Part shown: positions 50,920 to 58,671 of the stretch, piece after piece
Numbering within the stretch: position 1 is the stretch's first letter
Layout of the letters: each line of letters begins with the position of its first letter
DNA from: an uncultured Peptococcaceae bacterium
Lineage (GTDB): Bacteria; Bacillota; Peptococcia; Peptococcales; Peptococcaceae
Direction: 5' to 3'
NCBI GenBank assembly: GCA_958451915.1
Contig: CAUDRX010000001.1
Coordinates: 50,933 to 114,932, forward strand
Length of the DNA: 64,000 nt
The notes under the pieces: model-generated
What the model was told of the DNA's origin: nothing
Databases searched by the model: none
What the model saw: the letters and a program-made list of their open reading frames with translations, nothing else
Position numbers and translations under genes: made by a program

Positions 50920-51386
50920 TGATCAGCGTGTTCCTCCTTTTTTAGATCAGAATCGTCGTTCTTGAGCAATTCCCAGGCGCGTTCGATCACAGAGACAGTC
51001 ACACACATGTCGCGTTCCGGGATCTCAGAAAAGAGCGCTGTTACGTGTTCATGAAAGCGTGCCACATGAGTGTCGTAGAGCGACCGGCCATATGGGGTCA
51101 GCACCAGGGCGTGGCTGCGTTTGTCGCTATCATCCGGAATGCGTTCAATGGCGTCGTGCGCTTCAAGAGCACTGAGCATGCGCGTGATCGAAGGCATCGT
51201 GCCTTCCAGATAACGTGCCACATCGCTTGGCCGTACAGTACCTTGTCTGAGACTGAGCTGATAGATCGCGTCGATCGCATGTACCTGGCGCGGCGTCATC
51301 CAATCTGGCAAAGGCGGCAGACAACTCAGAAGACGTTTGGCGAGCTGGCAGGCGTCAAGAAAGGCGCGGGTGAGACAAGTGTCCAT
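50916..51386 (-). CDS. MarR-family regulator of the two MFS pumps
   Basis: A 156-residue winged-helix regulator: TPRQVHAIDAIYQLSLRQ, VRPSDVARYLEGTMPSITRM (recognition helix), then AIERIPDDSDKRSHALVLT with the wing DxxDKRxxxL typical of MarR. ATG 51386 was chosen (SD AGAAAGAGGG). The 10-bp palindrome GGTAATTACC lies just upstream of its own gene and upstream of the second pump gene, so it probably represses both until a ligand binds. Confidence 0.9.
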   Translation of the reverse strand: MDTCLTRAFLDACQLAKRLLSCLPPLPDWMTPRQVHAIDAIYQLSLRQGTVRPSDVARYLEGTMPSITRMLSALEAHDAIERIPDDSDKRSHALVLTPYGRSLYDTHVARFHEHVTALFSEIPERDMCVTVSVIERAWELLKNDDSDLKKEEHADQ

Positions 51387-51416
51387 TATATTCCCTCTTT
51401 CTAAAATCTTACCACA

Positions 51417-51426
51417 GGTAATTACC
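51417..51426. promoter_or_regulatory. MarR-type operator in the marR-pump 1 promoter
   Basis: Perfect palindrome GGTAATTACC within CCACAGGTAATTACCC. On the minus strand a TAAGAT -10 box follows directly, so the site lies between -35 and -10, where binding would block polymerase. Confidence 0.7.
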
Positions 51427-51494
51427 CAAAAAACATTATCCATTATATGAAAGCAGACTGTGTTTGTCAATGTTCCATGGCATAGTCGGAGAAT

Positions 51495-51519
51495 TAAAAA
51501 ATGCGCCCATCCGGGCGCA
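51495..51519 (-). terminator. Terminator after pump gene 2
   Basis: TGCGCCC (51502-51508), ATCC loop, GGGCGCA (51513-51519); T7 on the minus strand. Confidence 0.88.
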
Positions 51520-51524
51520 GGTTG

Positions 51525-52928
51525 TCATTTTTCTGGAATGCTGCGCAGACCTTTGATGGCGCACAGCAGCATGATCACCGCCAGGGCAGCGATCATATAC
51601 AGAGACCATTGGGTGCCCACTGCTGTTCCAAGAGCGAGGTCCTCAGGATGTGCGGCCTGTCCGAAGCTTACGATCGTAGAAGCGACGGCTGTGCCGATGG
51701 CGCCGAAGAGCTGCTGGAGTGTGTTGATAACAGCGGTGCCGTCGGCTGTGCGCGCCTCAGGCAGACTGCGCAGAGCGAAGGTCGTGGCGTTGCCGGTTGC
51801 CAGGCTCTGGCCAATGCAGTAGAGTACACAGATCGCCATCATCATATAGGCACTGACATGGCGCATGAAGATCATCTCCAGGACAACTTCGGCAAAGATG
51901 CAGAGAAAGCCGATCGTGATCGGCACCCGTGCGCCGATCGTGTCATAGAGCCGACCGGAAAATGGGTTCATCACCGCACCGATCAGGCAAGCCGGCAGGA
52001 TGATGCAGCCGGAGAGGAATGCCGATTCACCGTTGGTCAGCTGGAAAAAGTTTGGGATCATAAAGCCGCGCGCCAGTGTGAAGAACTGACAAAGGAGCAG
52101 TGCTGTGAGACTGAAGGTAAAAGCCGGCGTGCGCAGGATCGTAAGGTTCAGGAGCGGTGTCTTTTGTTTGTCACAGTGGCGTTTGAAGAGCAGGAGCATG
52201 GCCAGCGCGAGGACGAGCAGGATCCAGATGAGCGGGTTAGCGATGCCCCAGTGACTGATGTTCGAGAGCGGCACCAAAAGACAGGTGAAGCAGATCGCCA
52301 GCATCAGGAAACCCCTGAGGTCAAACGGTTCCTTTTCGATGATCGATGACTGATAGATGCAGCAGATCCCGCCGATCGCAGCGATGATCACAAAAGGCAG
52401 CAGAAAAGCGAAGATCATGCGCCAGCCGAAGGCGCCTACGATCGCTCCGCCGATCGCTGGTCCGATCGCCGGTCCAAGAGCGATCGTCATTGTGGCAAAG
52501 CCCATGATCGTCGCAGTATTCTTCGCAGGTACCTGTTCGATGATGATATTCGACATCATTGGCATCGCCATGCCGGTGCCGATCCCCTGCAACATGCGGC
52601 CAGTGATGAGAACCGGAAAGTTTGGCGACCACATGCCGAGAAGTGTGCCTGCGGCGAAGAACAAGACCGCGGCAGCAAAGATATGTCTGGTTTGGAAACA
52701 TTTTTTCAGCCAGGATGAAGTAGGGATGATGATCGCCAGCATCAGCAGATTGATCGTTGTCACCCACTGTACCGTCGAGGTAGTGATCCCGAATTCTTTC
52801 ATCAGGGTCGGAAAGATGACGTTCATCGCCGTTTCCGCGCAGACGCCTGTGAAGGTCAGAAGCCCCGTTGCGATGACAGAGATGATCACACGTCTGTCAA
52901 GCCGGCGTTCAAAAGTTGAGATAGACAT
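51525..52928 (-). CDS. DHA2-family multidrug MFS transporter, copy 2
   Basis: A 467-residue ~14-helix efflux protein, clearly paralogous to copy 1 (same opening F-ERRLD-R--ISV-A, TVQWVTTINLLMLAIIIPTS, LITGRMLQGIGTGMAMPMMS and FSGRLYDTIGARVPITIGF). It is transcribed alone, upstream of the marR operon on the same strand. The SD is AAAGGAGGAAC. Its promoter carries the same palindrome as the marR promoter. Confidence 0.92.
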   Translation of the reverse strand: MSISTFERRLDRRVIISVIATGLLTFTGVCAETAMNVIFPTLMKEFGITTSTVQWVTTINLLMLAIIIPTSSWLKKCFQTRHIFAAAVLFFAAGTLLGMWSPNFPVLITGRMLQGIGTGMAMPMMSNIIIEQVPAKNTATIMGFATMTIALGPAIGPAIGGAIVGAFGWRMIFAFLLPFVIIAAIGGICCIYQSSIIEKEPFDLRGFLMLAICFTCLLVPLSNISHWGIANPLIWILLVLALAMLLLFKRHCDKQKTPLLNLTILRTPAFTFSLTALLLCQFFTLARGFMIPNFFQLTNGESAFLSGCIILPACLIGAVMNPFSGRLYDTIGARVPITIGFLCIFAEVVLEMIFMRHVSAYMMMAICVLYCIGQSLATGNATTFALRSLPEARTADGTAVINTLQQLFGAIGTAVASTIVSFGQAAHPEDLALGTAVGTQWSLYMIAALAVIMLLCAIKGLRSIPEK

Positions 52929-52969
52929 GGAGAGTGTGTTCCTCCTTTGAGTGCTATAAAATTACCGAG

Positions 52970-52979
52970 GGTAATTACC
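52970..52979. promoter_or_regulatory. MarR-type operator in the pump 2 promoter
   Basis: GGTAATTACC, flanked so that CCACAGGTAATTACCC (read on the minus strand) is identical to the 16 bases at the first site. On the minus strand TTGCCA upstream could be the -35 box. Confidence 0.7.
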
Positions 52980-53024
52980 TGTGGCAATGATATTCTATCT
53001 GCAATCGAACGGTTTGTCAAGCTT

Positions 53025-53053
53025 TTGAGTGCAGGCCTGAAATGTGATATACT
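53025..53053 (+). promoter_or_regulatory. Promoter of the flavin reductase-like gene
   Basis: TTGAGT (53025-53030), 17-bp spacer, TATACT (53048-53053). Confidence 0.65.
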
Positions 53054-53086
53054 TGAGAACAGAAAAAACATCAGGAGTGATCATCA

Positions 53087-53650
53087 ATGAGAAAAAGTCT
53101 TGGCGTTCAGCCACGCATTTATCCAGAACCTGTCCTCATCATCGCCGCTTATGACGAACACGGCACGCCGCAGTGCATGAACGCCGCCTGGGGCGGCCTT
53201 TGTGCGAGCGATAAGATCATGATGAGCCTGAACCCTTCTCATGCCACCGTCGCAGCCTTGCGCCAGGCAGGTGCTTTCACAGTCAGCATGGGTCAGGCAG
53301 ATCAGGTCGTTGCTTGTGACTACGTTGGCATCACCAGCGGCAACAATGTATCCAATAAATTTGCACGTGCAGGATTCCATGCTACAAAATCTGAGCAGAC
53401 CGGCGCACCCCTCATCGATGAGCTTGCCTATACCCTCGATTGCACCCTCGTCAGCTACGACGAAGAGAGCCACATCCTCATTGGCGAGATCAAAGACATC
53501 ACCGTCGACGAGCGCATCCTTACCGCCGACGGTATGATCAATGTTGCCGCCCTCGCGCCGCTCTCTTTCGATCCGCACACAAGGAAATACTATAAGGTCA
53601 CAGAAGCCGTTGCCGATGCCCGCAGTGTCGGCAAGCAGCTGCAGGATTGA
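53087..53650 (+). CDS. Flavin reductase-like (FMN-binding split barrel) protein
   Basis: A 187-residue protein of the flavoredoxin/flavin reductase fold: PEPVLIIAAYDEHGTPQCMN, AAWGGLCASDKIMMSLNPSH, GAFTVSMGQADQVVACDYVG and ALSFDPHTRKYYKV-like end. It should bind FMN and carry electrons; the partner is unknown. ATG 53087 has CAGGAGTGATCATC upstream. Divergent from the second MFS pump gene; own terminator. Confidence 0.87.
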   Translation: MRKSLGVQPRIYPEPVLIIAAYDEHGTPQCMNAAWGGLCASDKIMMSLNPSHATVAALRQAGAFTVSMGQADQVVACDYVGITSGNNVSNKFARAGFHATKSEQTGAPLIDELAYTLDCTLVSYDEESHILIGEIKDITVDERILTADGMINVAALAPLSFDPHTRKYYKVTEAVADARSVGKQLQD

Positions 53651-53663
53651 GCCCTTTAGATGA

Positions 53664-53711
53664 AAAAGCGCCCCGTGCAGGGACCATAAGGTCTCTGCAC
53701 GGGGCGCTTTT
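53664..53711. terminator. Bidirectional terminator between convergent genes
   Basis: AAAAGCGCCCCGTGCAG (53664-53680) pairs with CTGCACGGGGCGCTTTT (53695-53711), with GAC/GTC inside; T runs on both strands. Confidence 0.95.
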
Positions 53712-53728
53712 ATTTATAGGACCGGTGT

Positions 53729-55141
53729 TCACTTCACCAGGCGGTAGATGGCGTCAGCGAAGATGGCGGTGGCGGCTTCGAGGTCGGCGAGGATGAGGCT
53801 TTCGTTCGGCTGATGGATGACAACGTCGCTGTCTGGCATGGTCATGCCGTAGGCAACGCCGCGCGGGATCACGTGGGCGTAGGTGACGCCGCCGATAGAT
53901 GCTGGCGCGGCGGTTCTGCCGGTGTGCTCTGTATAGACGTCGAGCAGGGTCTGGACGAGAGGATCGTCGTCTGGCACATAGTGGACCGCTTTGACATTCT
54001 TCGCTTCTTTCAGGCGCAGCTGCCAGCCGGCGGCGCGTGCATTCAGCGTGTCAAGGATCGCTTCGAAGCTGGTGCTGCGTGGGTAGCGGATGTTGAGCAG
54101 GACTTCACCTGTGCCGGCTTCGTAATCGATGATGCCGGGGTTGACGGTGACATTGCCCATCACATCGTCGTGGGCAGCGATACCGAGACGTTCGCCGTAA
54201 AAATCTTCGTGCAGGGTCTCGCCGAGGAAGCGCAGGAAGGCGTTCGCGCCGCCGAGGTCGTAGCGCATGAGGAAGGCGGCGAGAGTGGTAGCGGCGTTGA
54301 GCCCGACCTGGGGTTCCATGCCATGGGCGGAGTGGCCGTCACAGATCAAGGTGAGGATGTCATCGTCTTCTTCGGCGCGGCCGGTGGCTTTGCTCTCGGC
54401 AAGGAAAGCGCTCCAAGCTTCGGCGATGGCATCGGTGCGGTCCGTGAGCAGGCGGGCGTAGGCATGTTCTGGTACGACGTTGGAGCGGATACCGCCGCCG
54501 AAAAAGAGGAGGCTGCCATCTGCACTGTCTTCGGGCCCTTCGCTGAAGTAGTGGATCGGCAGATCGAAGACGCCTTTTTCACCGTTGATGAGTGGAAAAT
54601 CGGCGTCTGGCGAAAAGGCCATGTCTGGCATTGGTTCGGTGGCGAAGTAGCGGTGCATGCAGCGCCATTCGCTTTCTTCGTCGGTGCCGAGGATGAGGTG
54701 GATCTGGCAGTTTGGCGTCACACCGCTGTCGCGCAGGAGTTTCAATGCATAGTAGCAGGCCATGGCTGGTCCTTTGTCGTCGGAGGTGCCGCGGCCATAG
54801 AGGCGGCCGTTGCGAACGGTGGCTTCGTAGGCTGGCGAATCCCACTGGCCGGTGGCTGGTACGACATCGAGGTGAGCGAGAAGGCCGAGGATCTTCTCAC
54901 CTTGACCAAAGCGGATGACACCGGCAACGTTGTCGATGTTCTTGGTCTCAAAGCCATCTTTTTCTGCGAGGCTGAGCATATAGTCGAGGGCTGCGGCTGG
55001 GCCGGGGCCAAAAGGTGCTTCTGGCGTGGCGGCGGCATCATCGCGCACACTCTCGATGGCGATGAGGGGCGCGAGGTCATCTAAGAGCGCAGGTTGGCAG
55101 TGCACGGATTGTTCTTTCCAGTATTCTTTTGAAAGGGTCAT
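53729..55141 (-). CDS. pepV: M20-family dipeptidase (PepV-like)
   Basis: A 470-residue zinc dipeptidase of the PepV/Sapep group. Metal ligands are visible: His/Asp in LGLLAHLDVVPATGQW, Asp in YGRGTSDDKGPAMACYYA, Glu-Glu in LGTDEESEWRCMHRYF, Asp in FSPDADFPLINGEKG, and the late His in MPDSDVVIHQPNES. It degrades dipeptides in the cytoplasm to free amino acids, consistent with an amino-acid-using anaerobe. AGGAGTG precedes the ATG. Confidence 0.9.
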   Translation of the reverse strand: MTLSKEYWKEQSVHCQPALLDDLAPLIAIESVRDDAAATPEAPFGPGPAAALDYMLSLAEKDGFETKNIDNVAGVIRFGQGEKILGLLAHLDVVPATGQWDSPAYEATVRNGRLYGRGTSDDKGPAMACYYALKLLRDSGVTPNCQIHLILGTDEESEWRCMHRYFATEPMPDMAFSPDADFPLINGEKGVFDLPIHYFSEGPEDSADGSLLFFGGGIRSNVVPEHAYARLLTDRTDAIAEAWSAFLAESKATGRAEEDDDILTLICDGHSAHGMEPQVGLNAATTLAAFLMRYDLGGANAFLRFLGETLHEDFYGERLGIAAHDDVMGNVTVNPGIIDYEAGTGEVLLNIRYPRSTSFEAILDTLNARAAGWQLRLKEAKNVKAVHYVPDDDPLVQTLLDVYTEHTGRTAAPASIGGVTYAHVIPRGVAYGMTMPDSDVVIHQPNESLILADLEAATAIFADAIYRLVK

Positions 55142-55276
55142 AGATGTTCACTCCTGTCTGGTCGGTTTTTCTGTCTCCACTATAGCAAATTATGGAAGGA
55201 AAGTGAAATGAGAGATGTACTGTCCCAGCGATTTTTGGAACTTTTTCAAGAATTCGTAGGAATTGCCCGTCAGTGT

Positions 55277-55304
55277 TTGAAATACAGGGGAAAACAAGTA
55301 TAAT
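55277..55304 (+). promoter_or_regulatory. Promoter of the AI-2E family permease gene
   Basis: TTGAAA (55277-55282), 16-bp spacer, TATAAT (55299-55304). Confidence 0.7.
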
Positions 55305-55350
55305 GGCATCATGGATACTTGTGTCACATGTTCTATAAAGGAGTTTACAC

Positions 55351-56559
55351 ATGGAATTACCAAAATTGACGATGACGCGTTTGTTAGCGCTTGTCTTTGT
55401 TGTCGCGCTCATCATCTATGGCGTGTTCAATATGGACATGGTCGGCAGGTTCATCGGTTATGTGATGGGGCTCATCCAACCGTTTCTGATCGGCGTGGTC
55501 ATTGCCTTCATCCTCAATGTGCCGCTGCGTCTCTTTGAGCAGCGCATATTTGCACGGGTGCAGAACGCTCGTTTCAAAAAGATGGAGCGCGGCATCTCGA
55601 TCCTCTTGTCGATCGTGCTTGTCTGGGCGATCCTGGCGCTCGTTGTGAGCGTTGTGCTGCCGCAGCTGGCATCGTCGGTGTCGCTGTTCCTTTCGTCGAT
55701 CCCAAGCTACATTGACTATCTGATCAATTTCCTCTCGATGTTCGAGCAGTACAGCCCGGCGGTGGGAAATTTCATCGATCAGATACAGAACCTTTCACCG
55801 AGCACGCTGGAGACGTATCTCACCGGTATGCTGAACGACCAGATCTCCGCCTGGACCTCGGTGCTCTCATCGGCGGTCATGAGCACAGTGAGCTTTGTGA
55901 GTTCATTGGCTTCGAGCATTGTGCATGTGGTCGTTGCTTTCATCTTCAGCATTTATATTCTCTTCAATAAGGAAAAGCTGGCGGTGCAGGCACGCAAGGT
56001 CTGTTTTGCTTTTCTTTCCAGGCGCACAGCTGTTTACCTCGTACATGCAGCTCAGGTGAGTTTCGCCAAGTTCTATCATTTTATCATTGGTCAGCTCACA
56101 GAGGCGATCATCCTGGGCAGCCTTTGTACCATTGGCATGCTTATCCTGCGTCTGCCATATGCGCCGATGATCGGTGTGCTTACCGGCTTCTGCGCGTTGA
56201 TCCCGATCTTTGGGGCCTTCATCGGCGGCGCTGTGGGGGCTCTGCTCATCCTGACGGTGAGTCCGATGAAAGCGCTGACCTTTCTCATCTTTCTCATCGT
56301 GCTGCAGCAGGTGGAAGGACATGTCATCTATCCAAAGGTGGTCGGCGGATCTGTTGGCCTGCCAGCGATGTGGACCCTTTTTGCCATCACCATCGGTGGC
56401 AGCCTCTTCGGTCTCATCGGGATGCTGCTCTCGGTGCCGCTCTTTGCAGCGATGTACTATCTTTTTACAGAGATTGTCTATGCGCGCCTCAAGCGCAATG
56501 AGATCGCCCAGGATGATGAACTCATCCAGTCTGGCGTAAACGAAGGACTTCGGTTATAA
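55351..56559 (+). CDS. AI-2E (PerM) family membrane protein
   Basis: A 402-residue protein with about seven or eight hydrophobic segments. Family features are the N-terminal GLIQPFLIGVVIAFILNVPL, the central amphipathic helical region (~110-190) and the C-terminal GFCALIPIFGAFIGGAVGAL followed by EGHVIYPKVVGGSVGLPAMW. Members include sodium/proton antiporters and the AI-2 exporter TqsA; the substrate here is unknown. ATG 55351 follows AAAGGAG. The downstream riboswitch promoter overlaps its last codons. Confidence 0.88.
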   Translation: MELPKLTMTRLLALVFVVALIIYGVFNMDMVGRFIGYVMGLIQPFLIGVVIAFILNVPLRLFEQRIFARVQNARFKKMERGISILLSIVLVWAILALVVSVVLPQLASSVSLFLSSIPSYIDYLINFLSMFEQYSPAVGNFIDQIQNLSPSTLETYLTGMLNDQISAWTSVLSSAVMSTVSFVSSLASSIVHVVVAFIFSIYILFNKEKLAVQARKVCFAFLSRRTAVYLVHAAQVSFAKFYHFIIGQLTEAIILGSLCTIGMLILRLPYAPMIGVLTGFCALIPIFGAFIGGAVGALLILTVSPMKALTFLIFLIVLQQVEGHVIYPKVVGGSVGLPAMWTLFAITIGGSLFGLIGMLLSVPLFAAMYYLFTEIVYARLKRNEIAQDDELIQSGVNEGLRL

Positions 56560-56560
56560 T
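56555..56560 (+). promoter_or_regulatory. -10 box for the preQ1 riboswitch transcript
   Basis: TATAAT (56555-56560) covers the permease stop codon; transcription would start just before the aptamer at 56568. The -35 (near 56531, CTGGCG) is weak. Confidence 0.55.
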
Positions 56561-56567
56561 AGAGTCC

Positions 56568-56602
56568 ACTGGTTCGAGATCTTCCCAGTATAAAAAACTA
56601 AG
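56568..56602 (+). promoter_or_regulatory. preQ1-I riboswitch aptamer
   Basis: The 35-base element has all invariant parts of the class I preQ1 aptamer: ACTGG, TTC, an 8-base loop, CCCAG, then TATAAAAAACTAAG, whose A-rich tail forms the pseudoknot. It aligns base for base in spacing with the known queC-leader aptamer. It indicates that the genes downstream serve uptake of a queuosine precursor and are shut down when preQ1 is present. Confidence 0.92.
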
Positions 56603-56606
56603 ACGT

Positions 56607-56649
56607 CGCCGGCAGAGAAGCGGCAGGCTGTTTTCCTGCCCTGTCGGCG
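56607..56649 (+). promoter_or_regulatory. Hairpin between the preQ1 aptamer and the SD
   Basis: CGCCGGCAG (56607-56615) pairs with CTGTCGGCG (56641-56649), with inner GGCAGG/CCTGCC. There is no U run, so it is not a terminator; AAGGAGG follows 5 bases later. It is probably part of the expression platform. Confidence 0.6.
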
Positions 56650-56667
56650 AGCGAAGGAGGAATTGGT

Positions 56668-56739
56668 ATGCTTCTACCGATCTATCGTTTTATCACCCGT
56701 TGCACCTTTTTTGTCATGCGTGAAGGGAGGGCGGCGTGA
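56668..56739 (+). CDS. 23-codon ORF coupled to the ECF S-component gene
   Basis: ATG 56668 has one of the best SDs in the region (GAAGGAGG, spacing 7) and encodes MLLPIYRFITRCTFFVMREG plus three residues. Its TGA overlaps the next start (TGATGA). The peptide has an aromatic/hydrophobic middle. It may be a leader peptide for translational coupling, or a tiny membrane protein. Not recognised. Confidence 0.5.
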   Translation: MLLPIYRFITRCTFFVMREGRAA

Positions 56740-57287
56740 TGAGCGAGAGAAAACACATCGTGCGGCTGTCCTTTGCAGCCCTGGGCGTGTGCCTGAACAT
56801 CCTCGGCAGTTTTCTGGTGATGGTCACCAAGCTGCCGATCTATGGCGACACCTTCGGCACGATCTTCGTCGGCGTGTTCTGCGGCCCCTTTTACGCGGTG
56901 CCCTGCGCGCTCGTGTCGAGTCTGCTCAATGCGACCTATGATCCTTTTGCCATCCCGTTCATCCCCAACGGCATCACGGTGGCGCTGTTCGCGAGCCTTC
57001 TGCGCCATCCGCGGCTGGCCCGTCTGCCACTGCCCCTCAAAGCCTTCATCGTGGGCTTTCCGGCGGCGGTCGTCAGTGCCTGTGTGAGCGCCTTCGTCTT
57101 CGGCGGCATTACATCGGCGAGCTCCTCGTACATCGTGCAGCTGCTCTACGGGGTGCTGCATCTGCCGCTGGTCGCCAGCGTCTTTCTCGTGCAGGTCGTG
57201 ACAGACTTTGCCGATAAGTTCATCATATTGACCATCGTGACGCTGATCATCGGGCGCATCCCGATAAGGATCAAAGAGAGAGTATAA
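56739..57287 (+). CDS. ECF transporter S component, probably for a queuosine precursor
   Basis: A 182-residue membrane protein with about six hydrophobic segments of ECF S-component style (LGVCLNILGSFLVMVTKLPI, FGTIFVGVFCGPFYAVPCAL). Alone, the family does not name the vitamin; the preQ1-I riboswitch 136 bp upstream points to a 7-deazaguanine precursor. The ATG at 56739 overlaps the stop of the 23-codon ORF, and GGGAGGG lies before it; GTG 56736 is an alternative. No ECF ATPase or T component is in the window, so it should use the shared module. Confidence 0.8.
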   Translation: MSERKHIVRLSFAALGVCLNILGSFLVMVTKLPIYGDTFGTIFVGVFCGPFYAVPCALVSSLLNATYDPFAIPFIPNGITVALFASLLRHPRLARLPLPLKAFIVGFPAAVVSACVSAFVFGGITSASSSYIVQLLYGVLHLPLVASVFLVQVVTDFADKFIILTIVTLIIGRIPIRIKERV

Positions 57288-57385
57288 AGTTTTGTTACCA
57301 ATTCGCTACGTTTTTACAAAGTCAGTGTGCTATAGTAGCGATGTCAAGAAGCCATCAGTGATTGACATTTTATGGAGGAAAATAC

Positions 57386-58537
57386 ATGAAAAAGAAATTG
57401 ATCTCAGCCCTGGTGCTCTGTGGGCTGCTTTTGATGCCAACAGCATCCTTCGCGGATGCGGCGGTCGGCGATCAGATCGTGACCATTGGTACGAACCTTA
57501 ACCAGCAGCAGCGCCAGGAAGTCTTGCAATATTTCGGTGCTGGTGATAACGCGCAGGTCATCGATGTGGACATCTCTGAGGAACGTGCATACCTCAGCGG
57601 CAAGGTGCCGGAAGCCCAGATCGGCAACAGCACCAATTCCTGTGCCATGATCACTTACACCACTAAAGGCAGCGGCGTCAACGTCACGACTCACAACATT
57701 AACTACGTCACCCCGGAAACATATCGCAGTGCCATCCTTACTGCCGGCATCAATGATGCTGACGTACAGATCACTGCACCGATCGAAGTCAGCGGTACTG
57801 GTGCGCTCACCGGGATCATGAAAGCCTATGAAGTCTCTACTGGCGAGGCGATCAGTGAAGATGTCAAACAGGCAGCCACCCAGGAGCTCGTAACGAGCTC
57901 TGAGCTCGGTTCCCAGATCGGTGACGAGCAGGCCAACGACCTGATCAACACCATCAAGACGGAGATCGCTGATCAGAAACCAGACAGTCCGGAAGAAGTT
58001 CAGAGCCTGGTCGACCAGGTGCTCTCTGAGCTTGGTATCACACTGACTGACGAACAATATCAACAGCTTCTTGACCTCGTCAATCAGCTTGCCAGCCTTG
58101 ATATCGACTGGGGCTCCCTCGCTGAGAGCGTTTCTGGTCTCATCGGTCAGGCCAGTGATTATCTTCAGAGTGAAGAAGGACAGGGCTTCCTGGATCGTCT
58201 CCAGAGCTGGATCAACAGCTTCTTTGACTGGATCCGCGGCCTTTTTGGCGGTTCGGACAGTGCCTCAGGTGACGCTGCCCCTGCCGGCGGGACGGTGAAC
58301 GACACCACGACCAGCGATCCTTCGACGACTCAGAGCACCTCTGATATGACCACGAGCAGTGACCAGAGCACTTCACAGAGTACGGATGGATATGACAGTG
58401 CTGCGCAGGACAGCAGTATGACAGACACCACCGAACAGACAACGGACGAGTCCGTTCAGTCGGAAGTTCCTGCTGACAATGGTGTCAGTGAAGATATGAG
58501 CGAGGGTACCGGGGAGAACACCGGTGTCGTCCAATAA
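57386..58537 (+). CDS. DUF1002-family exported protein
   Basis: A 383-residue exported protein: signal peptide ~1-24 (LISALVLCGLLLMPTASFAD), then a DUF1002-type domain (VGDQIVTIGTNLNQQQRQEV, SNSCAMITYTTKGSG-like block, NINYVTPETYRSAILTAGI). After ~300 an aromatic amphipathic stretch (WINSFFDWIRGLFGG) leads to a Ser/Thr/Asp-rich low-complexity tail of ~80 residues. The function of the family is unknown; the tail could be a wall-spanning or glycosylated region. ATG 57386 follows ATGGAGGAAA. Confidence 0.8.
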   Translation: MKKKLISALVLCGLLLMPTASFADAAVGDQIVTIGTNLNQQQRQEVLQYFGAGDNAQVIDVDISEERAYLSGKVPEAQIGNSTNSCAMITYTTKGSGVNVTTHNINYVTPETYRSAILTAGINDADVQITAPIEVSGTGALTGIMKAYEVSTGEAISEDVKQAATQELVTSSELGSQIGDEQANDLINTIKTEIADQKPDSPEEVQSLVDQVLSELGITLTDEQYQQLLDLVNQLASLDIDWGSLAESVSGLIGQASDYLQSEEGQGFLDRLQSWINSFFDWIRGLFGGSDSASGDAAPAGGTVNDTTTSDPSTTQSTSDMTTSSDQSTSQSTDGYDSAAQDSSMTDTTEQTTDESVQSEVPADNGVSEDMSEGTGENTGVVQ

Positions 58538-58552
58538 TTGTCAGAGAACGTT

Positions 58553-58581
58553 AGCCAGGCATGCAAGTGCCTGGCTTTTTT
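58553..58581 (+). terminator. Terminator after the DUF1002 gene
   Basis: AGCCAGGCA (58553-58561) pairs with TGCCTGGCT (58568-58576), T run. Confidence 0.92.
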
Positions 58582-58609
58582 GCAGCCATCCGGCGCATGA
58601 GGGGGCGGC

Positions 58610-58638
58610 TTGCATATCCTAGCGAAATTGTTTATAAT
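58610..58638 (+). promoter_or_regulatory. Promoter of the RNase J gene
   Basis: TTGCAT (58610-58615), 17-bp spacer, TATAAT (58633-58638). Confidence 0.75.
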
Positions 58639-58671
58639 AGAAAGAGCTGAGTATATTGGACCGGCAAATCT

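Noticed and set aside
53813..55084. 423-codon frame opposite pepV
   Set aside because: Antisense shadow; pepV has full metal-ligand set and SD.
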